DNA from: Aporrectodea caliginosa
Taxonomy: Eukaryota; Annelida; Clitellata; Crassiclitellata; Lumbricidae
Reading direction: 5' to 3'
Assembly: GCA_020284085.1 (NCBI GenBank)
Contig: JACEVL010000061.1
Coordinates: 1,018,209-1,082,208, forward strand
DNA: 64,000 nt
Shown here: positions 13,020-38,400 of the stretch, in pieces
Layout: each line of letters starts with the position of its first letter
Numbering within the stretch: the stretch's first letter is position 1
The notes under the pieces: model-generated
The model's database searches: none
What the model was told of the DNA's origin: nothing
Seen by the model: only the letters and a program-made list of their open reading frames with translations
Translations under genes and position numbers: made by a program

Positions 13020-13300
13020 AAAGAGACAAGGAGAGACAGTGAGAGGCAGACACTAACAGAGATAGAAATACTGAGACAAGCATGCAGAAACAGACAGAAA
13101 AACGAATGAAAACAGATCTACAGGCAGACAGACAGACATGATCGGTAAAATCCTCTGGAAGAAAAGAGACAGAAATGCTGAGAACGGACGGGTAGAAACA
13201 GACAAAGGCAGACAGACAGACATAGAGAGATAGTGAGGGGAGACAACAACACACGGACAGACAGACAGACACACGGCTAACAGACAGTTGACCAGTGAGA
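13020..13300 (+). repeat. GACA-type imperfect microsatellite
   Basis: Many GACAGACAGACA and GAGACA words over about 280 bp. The opposite-strand ORFs rich in S, C, V and L are artefacts. Confidence 0.6.
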
Positions 13301-15840
13301 TGTTCCGAAAGTAAACATCCTTGACTCTTACTTTCTTTTTCTTGTCTTCCACGAAAGTTTTGAACTCGCACACTTCTCGTCAGTTTCTCATTCTCCTTCG
13401 CTTAGGGATCTTCATATTCTTCTCATTCTAAAGTAGTTGGCCTCATTCTTCTCGTCTTCTCAAGGCCCTTCTTCTATCATCTTCCTCTGGTCATCTTCAT
13501 CGTCTCCATTCTTTTCGTTGTCTCTTTAATCATTGCACCAATCCTCGTCCTAATCTCTCGCTAATCTTCCTTATTTCTATCCACCACTCAACTGACCAAA
13601 TGTCTCTTCATCTGTTCCTGTATTTCTCCTCTGGATTTCTCTTCATTTCACCTTCCTCTGTTCATCCTCCTATTCCTTCTTGTCGTTGTCCTCCTTAATT
13701 CCTCTGCGTATAACATCATGAGTCCCAATGCAAAGCCCCTCACCAGATGAGGATTTACTGGCCTTCGGGGCGGCGATGGTCGTCAAACTCGTCTTAAACG
13801 TCTGCGATTCCTTGGCCCCCGTGCACCGTCCGTCCGTCTACAGCCCCCACTGTGTCGCTCTCACCACCACCGACCCCGTCTCACCCACCATCGGCTCCTC
13901 TCCTGACCCCACCCTCTGCCCCCTCTCATCGCCAATGCCGCAAACCGGTTTTGTTGCTATAAAAAGCAATCAGCCTTGATTGCTTACAATTTGGCGTTGC
14001 GGCTAACGACTTTGGCGTTGCGGCGTCGTTTATTGCCAATCAATTTCACCGGCGGGTGCGACGACGGAGGCAAGCAGCGTCTTTTGAGGCGCGACTCATT
14101 TGTAGGCGATGACAAAGGAATATTTATTTGACTCTTCATAATGGACATTAACGGGTCAGATGACAAAAGAATCGATCCGATTGGATCCATTGCAACACAT
14201 CCATCCGTCGGCAGTATATACACTGCCTGAATATGCTACGTCTATAATACGACGATAAGTAGCTACTGCAGTTGCCCGACAGAATCTGACCTGAAACAGA
14301 AATCAGCGTTGGTAGCACTGCTGCAACGGCAGAGAGAGAGAAAGTGAGTTTATTCGTCGCTTCTCAATCTTAAAGCATTGCCAACTGAATCTTCAGACGT
14401 ATCATTGCATAAATAAAATCTACACCAGCTTCGAAATTAGGCCAACTGTCACTCGTCGTCATAGATTGTGCGATAATGTGATCAGTGTCTTAACGGTGAC
14501 GTGTTTTATGCGTGTAGATTGAAAGAAGCTCAAAAGATTGACATGACATTTAACTGGATTTACCAGTGACCGGGTTTACAAGTGATCCAAGTGACGCTCC
14601 ACTGACAGTCTGAATGTAGGCCTATAGGCTGCTATAATAGGCATCCGCTGCGCTTCTGAGGCAGATCTGCTAACGCCTTCACTTGATTTGATATAGCGCC
14701 GGTGTTTAGACTGTTCTCCCCCGACGGAGCTTTTGTGTGGCACCCAGACACTTTTAATATTTACATTACATTACATATAGTCAAACTCTATGTTGCTCAT
14801 AGGCTATAGTTAAAACTGTCGACAGAGGAATTATTAATAAATCTACAAAAGGCTGAGGGACTTAGAGATGAACTTACCAGATCATCTAGATGGAGAGAAT
14901 TCTTAATAAACTTACCTATTGTCGTGAGCAGTCAGTTCAGCTGAGGTCACGTGAGACGGCAGGCCAATCAGATTTCTCGCCAAAGACGTCGGAAGATTGT
15001 GGAAGGCTGGGGTCAGGGAGTCGCAGACCAATCATTGCACATGAAAGCCGACTCAACGTATTGTTGATTATGGACTTATACGTCGAAGCAGAGAAATGAC
15101 AGCTGCTGGTCGACTACTGAGAAATTACAAAGTAACGCACACACACGCACACACGTACTCGCGCCGCTCTTCTGCACAATACAGCCTCATAGAGACATTT
15201 GCTCGCAACTATCTCTGATCTGCACCAACAGCGAAACTGTCGCAGATGTGGCAGAAAGGTTGAAAGCCAGAAGACTTGACCTCAATCTCACCGAACCTAT
15301 GCAGATGGCTGAGCGCACAGATTGAAGACGAAAATGTGTGCAGTAGGCTATAAGAAAAGATTGCCTGGGGAAAGAGATCACAGGAACTTGAGAAGGAAAG
15401 AACAGACCCAAAGCACAAATCCAAAGGGTAATTCGAGGCAGAGAAGTCGCGGAATAATGTGCGAAAGTCGGAAAAAGAAAAGCAAAAGTTAAGAAATCAA
15501 AAGCGAACTGTACGTAGTAAAAGAGCAAAATAAAAGTAAATGGGAAGAGAGTCAGGAAAGAGGCACTTACTGATGAATGACTAAAAAAGTAATTAAAAGA
15601 ATTGAAACCGGATTGAAAAGTCCATGGATTAAAATGGCTAAGAAATCTTGGGAAAGGAATTGGAAGACGGAGGAGAATCTGATGCATCATGAGTCCGTAC
15701 AGGAGCTTATAAGCGCATTTGCCATTGACAATTTTATTCTAATCTTCAGTCCTAATGCTACGTACTGGATGGTCGCCAAAATTCTGTGCCAAAAGAACAT
15801 TATGTTGTATTAAAGTGTTGTTTTGACTGTTTCTAAACAG
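13301..15840. other. Gene-free region upstream of the lectin exon
   Basis: Pyrimidine-rich at 13370-13700 (TCTTC words), then C-rich to 13930. TATAAAAA at 13958 is followed by the hairpin AAGCAATCA-GCCT-TGATTGCTT (13964-13985). The receptor's first exon may lie here, but no signal-peptide reading frame with a matching donor was found. Confidence 0.4.
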
Positions 15841-28356
<12,516 letters not shown>

Positions 28357-29189
28357 ACTGTGCCCCACATCAAACATTTCCATTCGTCAGAAGTACGCAA
28401 CCCTGTACTTCTCGAACTCATAGTTGGACATCTATAGACAGGTGCTATTTTCACGACCGATGCCATTCAGCTTATAAGCTTACAGTAAATGGCAAAACGT
28501 AAGAGACCTTCGCACAGCCACATCATCTTAGGAATTGCGGTCTACTTCCCAAACGACGCCAAAAAACCGTTAATTGTGCCACACATTTAGTCTATAGGGA
28601 AAGGGTAATCAATTTCATTCACTATATCTCAGTCAATTAATAATAACATAAGCCATTGTGTCAAAGAATCTGCATATCATGGCAGGTTTGCATGCGTGCA
28701 TCTATTAAAAGGCGACACATAGACCTACAGTATAGATTCTGTAGATTAATCGATTACGAGGAAATCGGTAACATTCAGAATTGTGTTATCTAAAGGCCGA
28801 CTATGGACGGGACTATATGCAGATATTATACAGTGATTAGGGGCTGAAGGTATGAAGGCCAGTGTTTATACGCTATACAAGTCCCGTTTTAAATCTTATT
28901 CTGGAAGCCAGTACAGCTGAAAAGTACGCAGGTTCAAGCAATATCACACAAGACAAGCATGGAAGGTCAGCAGAAAGTCGGTGTAATCAAGGCAAAAGCA
29001 GACAAGAAACCAGGCTCAACATTTGGTGACAAGATTTGCAGAGGTTTGTGTGGGGTAAAAGTCAAGATAATCATCCGTAGTCATTGCAAGAGTTTTTCAT
29101 ATGGCATTTGATAGTCAGACGGCAGTGCCAGCAAGTCTTTTCTGTCACAGTTTGCGATCTGGATATTATGGGCCGGGAGTGATCTTGAG

Positions 29190-29245
29190 TAGGTTCTTGA
29201 AGGGGCACTATATAAATGCTCTGAATGAATGAATGAATGAAAACA
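29190..29245 (+). repeat. Retroposon 3' end with (GAAT)n tail
   Basis: CTTGAAGGGGCACTATATAAAT followed by (GAAT)4. The same end occurs inverted at 43955-44030 and 53060-53120, and a related end closes the SINE at 45906. Probably an L2-type LINE or its SINE partner. Confidence 0.6.
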
Positions 29246-29336
29246 GAAGGGAGAAATGCAAGCACTGACATGAGACAAACATGATCACCTCCAATTTGGT
29301 TCGACTTAACTTTTTGACAGTGTAAGTAAAAATAAT

Positions 29337-29342
29337 AATAAA
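29337..29342 (+). promoter_or_regulatory. Possible poly(A) signal AATAAA for the lectin receptor
   Basis: AATAAA within aataataataaaaattg, about 980 bases after the receptor stop codon. It is the first clear AATAAA I saw after the stop. Its position would make the receptor 3' UTR about 1 kb, ending next to the RRP5 stop on the other strand. Confidence 0.4.
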
Positions 29343-29357
29343 AATTGAGCTTAAATA

Positions 29358-29363
29358 TTTATT
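29358..29363 (-). promoter_or_regulatory. Possible poly(A) signal AATAAA for RRP5
   Basis: TTTATT on the + strand, overlapping the last base of the RRP5 TAA stop. If used, RRP5 would have a 3' UTR of only a few tens of bases. No other minus-strand AATAAA was noticed down to about 29000. Confidence 0.35.
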
Positions 29364-29459
29364 TATACAAGCTTGTTTTTGAAGTCCCTGTACTTGTCCA
29401 CAAGAAATTTGACCTTCTTCTCCGGCAGGTTCAGACTAAAAATTCGTTCATACAGATCT
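29363..29459 (-). CDS. PDCD11: RRP5 terminal exon: last HAT repeat and stop
   Basis: Acceptor catttttag in phase 2. [20 protein letters not shown] then [11 protein letters not shown] and TAA (29363-29365). Matches the family's I-F-E-R-V...L-A-P-K-x-M-K-F-F-F-K-x-Y-L-D-Y-E. The protein ends soon after the last helix, shorter than the human C-terminus. Confidence 0.96.
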
Positions 29460-32400
29460 CTAAAATGCAGAAACAAACTTACTGAAACATATTTAACTAT
29501 AAAAAAGAAATACATATAGGAAGAGCTTAACTGTTTTGCAGATAAATTCCTTTGGCTGACTGAGCACAGCATAAATTGTTTTACAGTAGTTCCTGCTGCT
29601 GACCACATGTGGAGAGCACTACGATCATTTGATACCAATTGCCTGTACTTAAGACTATCAACCAGACCCAGTTAGTGCATTCAGCACAGCTTAGACAATT
29701 TCACTTTTTGATTTATATAGAGCCTTGTTAAAGCTGAGGGCTTGTAACTGAGGCAGACACAGGATTCCATCCCAGTTATCTATAGAATGCAAAAGAACTA
29801 CTCTAAATCTATCTTTGGAGTTGTACACAATACATCACAGGCTGCCATGGTCCAGAAAGCCTAGTGTTAACAGCAACAGAAGTATTTTACGAAAAACTTA
29901 GTTTCTGACCATTTGAAGATGGTGAAACAACAGACTTTAAATTTTCAAAGGGTGCATATGTTGACGAGACAATGTATACAATTAGATTATTAATTTATGG
30001 GAGCAATGTGCATCTAACAGATTCACATGATTCTTTAGTTTTCACATTCTCCAAATGTGCTATGTGCTTGGGTAAGATTTCTGAATGCATTAGCTCATTA
30101 GTTACAGTTTCTTTTTATCCATCTAGTTTAACTTACGGAAATCTTGAATGTTTGAATGTTTGAATGTTTGAGCCACAGGCTAAAAAGTCAAATCTTGCGA
30201 CGACTCATTCGATCACTTACAATCATTCAATCGTCCTGAAACTTGGCAGATAGACTCGCCCTCGCAGACACTTCATTCTATAAAAATTTCAGCTCCCCAA
30301 AAAGGCTAGCTTATAGAATCGGGGACTCAACTTTTCGAATCGGGAATCAACTTTTCCGATACGCAGCGTTGCCATTGGCCGCAACAAAACGGGCGCGCTG
30401 CCTGATCAAACGCACGCTATGACGTAAAATGAACGCGGACTATATATTTGTAGAGGTAACTGCTTCATAAGACGCATTATAGGATACTAGATGGATATAG
30501 TAAAAACTTTGTTTTTACGGGCTGTATTTTATTAATGACGAATTCAAATATGGGGCAAAAACTTTTCCATAAGGTTGAACATGGTTTGACATGAAGCCTA
30601 TCTCTACAAGACAGTTTTATTAATCTGGGCTCATAGGTCACGAAATCCCGAATACCATCTTAAAAAGTTATCGTTAGTGAAACTTTTGAAACTGACAAAC
30701 ATTAGGCCAAAACACAGATAATATTAAATCGTAATAAAATCTATGCATGGTTAAGTTTCATGTATGGAAAGTCAAGCTCTATTAGAGGAATGTTTTTCTG
30801 TTTTATAGTTTACAAAATAAATGTTAGTTTTAAGCCAAAACTCAAAATTACCTTACAAGCAAAATGAAATGGAAATTAATACCACAAGAGGTAAATAATT
30901 GTGTGATTTTCGATATTTTATAGATTTTATTTTTGAGCAACAAGGCTATTAAAATAATGTAACATCAAAATACATGACTAAGCCTATGCTTATACCTAAT
31001 ATGACAGGTTAAATTAATAGTTTTTTAAATTTGTTCTTACACACAAGTCTTAGAAGTCTAATTAAATTAAAATCAGAATGTTCACATTGTGCATTTAACA
31101 ATAGAGAATATTAAGTGCAACAACTTAAAATTTATTAAAATTTATTTCTGTGCAAAGATTAACTAAAAATCACCCTTAAAATAAAAAGATTTTTAAGTAA
31201 AATGTCTTGTTCAATTAAAGGTTTAGCAGCTAAACTGAAAGAAAATATTGGGTTATTGGACACTACATACTGTGCAGCGATGTGACGGTTGTGACCCACA
31301 GCTTTTGTATTGTAGTAGCGAATTTTGTATTGTAGTAGAAAAATAGCATAAAGTTAATGCAAAAGAAAACTTCATCGTTAACGCACAAGTTTTACGCTAT
31401 ACAATAGAACTATGCATCTAAAACAACAAACACTAAATGACAACTTTTCAAAACATATTTCTGGAACAGGTGATTAGTTACAACATTTGAAATTTAAGTA
31501 TTCACATTTAACTTTTGCTCTTTTGAATGGTGTAATTTCCACTGTTTTGCTATAAAAGCTCTTCTTAAACATTAAGTGAAAGCTCGTCAAACCTACGGTA
31601 CATACTCACGAGGTAGATCACATTAAATTTGCTGAAAGGCAAACTAGTGTGTCTTAAAATGTCAGCCTGTCTGTGTACTAGAGCATGCATGAAAGTAATT
31701 TGAAGTACAGTCCAGAAAATTAACACATCAATAGAAAAGTAGTATAGCATGGATAAGCATTACAGCATGGAAAGTGACAGAGCACAGCAAGACATATAAG
31801 GTCATCAAGGCAAATGATGACCAGCTGTTCAGTACTAAACTAATCAGTCGGCTGAATCAATTTGTTTTACTGTAACAAACCTTGTCTGTGTGTTGTCTCC
31901 AAGTTTAGTCAGAGCGTCAACATAAACTGACCAAAGGTCCGTTCGAGACGGATAAGTTCCTACGAGCTTCTCAAAGAACGCTATTCCGTGTTCTGAAGAA
32001 CCGTTTCTGAATTCTGCTTTAGCAAACTGCAATGTAACCGTAATCTCTGAAAAACAAAGCGTTAACGTTTAAAAGAACTAAACATCATGGTTAAGAATTT
32101 CTCAGAGTAGCTTTTGTTAATATTTTGTTGCAAAAACTCTGAACTGCCAGGCAAAATGAAACTTTATAGTAACATCTTACTATTCAGCAATGGCCAATCT
32201 ACAGAGCTGGAACTCTCCCCTGCAACTGTTTACTCTGCTTAAGCACTTCTGTCATTTCATTCTCTAGGCTTTATTTTAAGTCACCCTTTTCAAATTGCTT
32301 ATCCACCATTGGCTGCCTATTTGTCTGACTGGACTGATCTTCTGCTAATTGACCTGATTACAGTTTGAAATTGGAGCACCATTGTGCATCAAACACCAGA

Positions 32401-35400
32401 ATTGAAAAACTAAAGAAAATGTCTTCAATGTAAAATATTAAAATGATGATGAACTCTTTAAGTACTGCAAAACTCGTAAACAGATAAACTGTTGCACTGC
32501 AAGTTTATTGGCTTCCTTCAATTCAGAGACCTGATGTTCTGGGTCAGCCACAACATACCTTTTTACAACTTTTATGCACATATTTTATGCACAGATAAGA
32601 AAATCATATACATCAAATGAAAACCACAAATGGAAAGAACAGGCCAACTTATCTCACCCAGTCAGAGGTTTGCCAAGTTGCCATTTTCTGAGATACATGT
32701 AATAACAACATTTACAACATGAACAAGTTGCAGAGATCAGTAGACATTCTGCGCAAGTCAGGAAAATGTAAAAAAAAGCCTTAAGGATAAAGTTTTCACA
32801 TACGTTGCTGCTTATCGAGGTATTTCTCGCTCTGTTGAAGCAGACTGCGGCCGTCTTCTAGCCTTCCAGTGGAATACAGGAAGCAGCCATATGAAGTCCA
32901 CGCCTCAGGCATATGCTTGAATTTCTGAATCATTGTCTGGCCTATTTTTTCAGCATCCTAACAAACATAATAAACTCTCTCTCACTCAGCTCAAAATACA
33001 GCAAAGTATATAACCAAGTACATTAAAAGTACAATACTTAATAATTTACAATAACAAAAATAATAAGACTAATAATAATAAATGTGCAAAATGTACAAAA
33101 TACAGCTTGCTGATATACACATATTTTGGTTCCACTGGCGTTTCAGATGCTTGCTCAACAAACAGCAGACACTTGATTTGTCTATTTTTCTCAATGGATG
33201 TCTCTTGCACTGCTGGTGACTAGAGAGAAACAAGTTATTTCTTTCCACAACAAACAGTCTTCTAACAATCTGTCTCTTGTAATCCAACATTCAACACTGT
33301 CACATTCACAGTAACGATATAGACAAAAGTCAACAGTAGCATATGCGGATGACACATACGCAAGTCTACAGTTGGATAGTAAGTAGCACAGGAGACAAGG
33401 TCTTTGATTAGATCAATGTCTTTAACTGCCAACTGTTAGGAGGGTGATGGATACCTGCTCTGAGTGTATCAGGTGGTTTGAGAGTTTTCCAAGCGCCATG
33501 GGGGACTGCTGGACAATGAGACAACTGTAAGCCATTGTGACAGATCTCGTCGCCTATCGTTGCTCTACATTCTCGATACTACATGCTTCATGAACTCTGA
33601 AATTGCTGTCATCTGTCAACTGTAGTTGGGATGTTGTTGGTTGGGTCTGCATGTGTGCACAAGCCGACCACTGGTCACTCTTCTAGGTTATCTGATGGCG
33701 ACTCTTCTAGTTTATCCAAGCATTGTTTGCTAACTGAGAAACGTTCTGTACTTGATCACATTTAATATCTTGAAGGCAAGCACAGACAGATGGTTATTTT
33801 TCCAGGAGTGGCACTACATAAATTTCCATAATAATAAAGGGCAAGAAATAACACTGCCAGTATGGAAATGATATGGGTCAGACTGGCCATGTTAAGATCC
33901 ATGCAGAGCATTGGTTTAGGTGCTGAGCCCTGTGGAACATGTGTGCAAGCCAACCATTCAGAGACTGAATGGTAACCATCAATGTATGTGACCCACCACG
34001 GCAAAGGTAGGCTTTTGTCGCCAAAAATCAAAATTTACTTTATTCTCCCATGAGATTCTACTATGTAAGACCTTTCAAATGACATATTATTTATTTATTT
34101 ATGATGTTCCTAACCGGAGTTGTGCGCTTTTAAAGACCATCAGTGACGCAAACTTAATTTGGAGAAAAACGCGATCAAAGTTTACACCCAAAAAGTCCTT
34201 AGAATCGATGACATATTCTCAATAACATCAGCAAAATAGTCGTCTTTGGCGTCGTGCCTGTTTACATAGTTCAGTAATTGGGCAAGTTTGCGTTCTATTC
34301 TTCACAAATAATTATAAACTTTGAAATAATGCCACTTAAACCGCTTACGATTGAACCCAAAAGCACAACAACCATGTTTAAATCTCCGATCGCGCGGTTA
34401 ATTGCCTACGAAAATACCCAACTAGCCAATCACGGCTGGAATAGGCTGTCACGTGACGCGCATAGCAACGAGTTGGGGGTTTCGTGCACATTAATAATTC
34501 ATCTTTTGTAGGTTAATTTAATTTCTACCAATCATGATGATCGATTCATTATGTAGATCAGACCATGACCTTTCTAACGATATGTAACTTTGATGGTTTC
34601 GCATAAGTCAAATTTAAATGCTGCCCTTTGAAAAACGGTCAAAATGATGTTTATTTTCGCGAATGTTAGACGCAATGTTCATTAAAACTCTCGGTTTTTC
34701 TAGAGAAACAATTAATTGTAAGGCTTTTCTGGATACTAATAATGTTTTAAAGATATTTTAACGCTTGAATTTGATGAAAACAAAATTTGCGCAAAAGAGT
34801 GAAAATTAGCGGTTTTTGGCTTGTTTCTCGTCAATTAACGTTGCCGACAAAAGCCTAGTTTTGGGATAGCGGGTCACGTATGTCTGTTGAGGATGAAGTA
34901 CAACATACGCAGCATACCGGTATATCAACCACTGATTCCATATGTAACACTAGAAACTAAAAGAGCTGATCATCTAAACTGTCACAAACACATCTCCAAC
35001 TAAACCTAGTTAGTGTTAAATTTCCTCCATGGTAATGTAATGTGCACAAGTAGTTAAAACATTCCTACACCTACATAAAGCTGCAAATTCAAGAACTTAT
35101 TGGCAAAGAGCTATCATGTGTTTTGAAAGCATTTACTGATCATACATTTACAACAAATCAAAATCTCATACCTCCCATTTCTGGCATTTTTCAAAGGCTT
35201 TGAGTAGATGACAAAGAGCCGGAAATTTGTCGTTGTGCTTCATGAACCGCTTCAGAATGGCGTCCAGTGAGCTCGATCCTCCGTACGTACATTCCAAGTT
35301 TACATAAGAAAACCAGATATTACGGATCTCCTGCTCTTCTCTGGAAAACATACAAATGGCAACATTACAGAAGACTACCGAAGACCACCAGTCGACAACA

Positions 35401-38400
35401 CTTGAATGTGAGCAAAAAATGTCAACAGTTTTCATTAGCAAGTACTAAATCTGCAAATTTAGTACTTGCATCATCATCATTATCATCAGTGTACTGGCAA
35501 TGGGTAAGAACAAATGATCTCCATTCCTTCGGTCATTTGTCAAGTCCACTGTACCTCTCGTGTTTAGTCCAAGTCTTGCTATTATGTCGTCATTTGTACT
35601 GTCAATCTATCGCAGTTTTGGTCTTTCTGTGTGGTGCATGATCAAGTGACATTTTCTCCACTTGGCCCAACCACCTGTCTTTGCTGAACAACTTTGTCCA
35701 GCAGGAATTCCTCCAATTTTCCATAGCAAACTCAATCTTGCTTTCATATTAGCCAGCATTCTGATCCATACTGGAAAATGGGTTGTGTCATTCTAGTGCT
35801 TGTTTTCTTTAATGTTTAAGTTGCACAAATATTTATCCAATACACTAAATCCTTTAAATTAATGGACTGACCTTCTGGAATTTGATTTGATTTTTGGTTT
35901 AGTTTTGGTGCACCATTGGTTGATACCTTGTGCAACAGGCACGGGATGCTATATAACTTTTTAATTCATAATTTAATGTCTGTTTATACAGCACCAACAT
36001 CTAATGTGACTAACCATCGACTGATGGTGTTAAGCATCCCTTGCATATTTAATGAGGTTATAGCCAACACTGTCCCCATTTCAAGTCTACTGCTTAGCCA
36101 ATCAGAGGGCTCCACAGAATGCTGCTTAGAGAATGCATCGTCATACCTAAATCTGGATAACATTTCTAGAACAAACAGTTCACCGCATTTTAAGGGTGGT
36201 TATAACAGAAATGGACCCAAGTGTCTGATGAAAGAGTGGCAATATGTTGTAGATATGTAATTCTCATTTACTTTGGAATGTGTAGCACCAAAATATGACA
36301 ATGCACTAAGAAGAGGAACTAAGCAAATACAGAATGTTACCAACCAGTGACTGTCATAATGAAGACAGAAGCTACGCTCTATGTCATACATTCAAGATGT
36401 CAAACCGACCAATCAGTAAGACAGATTGTAATCAATTAAACATTTTGCAAAGATTCTGAAAACAACAAAATTGTACTCTAGCCAAAGAAAAATTTCAATT
36501 ATTCTACTTATCTAGCCAACAAAAATTTCAATTATTCTGCTTATTAACAACACTATTTCTCAGATAATGACGGGAAGCAAGCATATTCTAGCAGCAGAGC
36601 AACCAACTGAAAGGGCCTCATTATACGTTCATCTAAACTGACAAAGAAATTCCAATGATACATACGTAAATGGAATTCTTTGTAGTGCTCTTTCCATGAC
36701 GCTGCGAGCTGCGGCAACTTCTCCCTTTGCCAGATGGAATGCAGTGTATCCAAGCCAAGCCATTGAACTCATGGGTGACTGGAAAACTAATTTCTCAAAA
36801 TCATCTTTTGTCTCTGGCTGTCGATTTACATCCAGCAACAGTGCTTCAGCCTACAACAAAAAACACACTAATCTAATCTAATCTTAGAAATTCCATAGCA
36901 CCACTACAACAATCAATCAGACAACAGGATGACACATTTGTAATAATTGCTTGTTTTGGGCTAATCAGCTGTGTCGAATTTTTGTTACAAAATCACAGGA
37001 CAACACACAAAATGTCACTAGCTTCCATTAATTGCCCACCAAATAATTACATTAATTAGTATAAAACATTGATTTAATCTAATCTTAGGACTTCTATAGT
37101 GTCACTATAACAATGCAATAGGCATCATTTGATGGCACTCCAATAAGGAATTGCAATCTGGTGAATTCCAATGGTGAGGTCAATGAAACAGAGGGACAGT
37201 CTAAAGAGGATATGCACACTGACAAAAAATGTTTTAAGGCGAGAATGGAAGACATCTTGTGACATCACAGTGACTGGAAAACACTCCAGAAAAAACATGT
37301 CCTCTGGGGCTTAGAGCCTCTGCTAATAGCTTCCTATGTCGTAATCGTAATCGTAATCGTAAACTCGATATTTCTACAGCGCCCACAAAAGCGAAGTCGC
37401 GGGAACCAGCTTATTTACAGGCGCTTAACCAAAACAGAATCGATAGGCAGGGGTCAAAATCCAGAGAGTCAGGCAGGCAGACAGTCAGACGGCTAAGGTG
37501 GATGATGCTTAGAGTTGAAATGGCGAGGAAGGTGAGGGGAAAAGAAGGAATCGGGATAGGATTTGTGAAAAAGCAGTGTTTTCAGTTTTGAGTGGAAGAC
37601 CTGTGGAGAGATAGCAAGAGGTGAGGTTTTGGTGAGTTCATAGGATGGATCGGATATTTGTCGTAGCACAGGCGGGAGTTTGTTCCAAAGAGGCGGGACA
37701 GCTATGGCTATGGAACGATTTGCAAATTTAAGCGATGAGGTGACGGAAGGGCGGAGCAGTGTGAGGGTGGAAGATGAACGGGTTGAACGAAGAGGTTGGA
37801 CCGAGAACAACTGACGGAGATACGAGGGCTGAGAGGATTGAAGTGCATTGTAGGTGAGGGATAGGACTTTATATTCTATTCGTTCAGGAATTTTGAGCCA
37901 GTGGAGTGATTTCAAGACAGGTGTGATGTGGTGGTGTTTGGGGGTTTTGGTGACAGCACGGGCGAGGGCATTCTGAATGGCTTGGATGCGATTAATTTGA
38001 GTGGTATCTATGTTGAGAAAGAGAGCATTGCAGTAATCTAATTTAGCGTGAACTATTGATGTGGCGATTGTTGATGAGGTTTTGAAGTCAAGCATAGGGC
38101 GGATTCTACGCAGGTCACGGATGTGCATGAAGCAAGAACGGGAAAGATGGGTGATGTGATCGGAAAAGCTAAGATTCTGGTCAAAAGTCACACCTAGGTT
38201 GCGGACAGGAGAATTTGCTATGAATGTGTGAGTGGATACAGAGTCAAGGCTGAGGGAAATAGAGGGATCTGGGATTTTCTTGAGTTGCTCACGGAGGCCT
38301 ATAAGAATGAATTCAGTTTTAGAGGGGTTGAGGCACAACATGTTTGAAGTCATCCAGGAGGAGATTTGTTTTACCACACCAAGGAGATGATCTATGGAGT

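Larger units (their letters stand above)
28357..29362. other. Region between the two convergent genes
   Basis: Probably the receptor 3' UTR. A retroposon 3' end (TTCTTGAAGGGGCACTATATAAAT then GAATGAATGAATGAA) lies at about 29190-29243. No gene seen. Confidence 0.5.

Noticed and set aside
12202..13373. Overlapping Cys/Val- and Ser/Val-rich ORFs
   Set aside because: They follow the GT and GACA microsatellites and do not resemble a protein family.
33310..34031. Reverse-transcriptase-like words AYADDT (+ strand) and VPQGSAPKP (- strand)
   Set aside because: They lie on opposite strands with stops between them and no other RT motif in order. Too weak to call a LINE.
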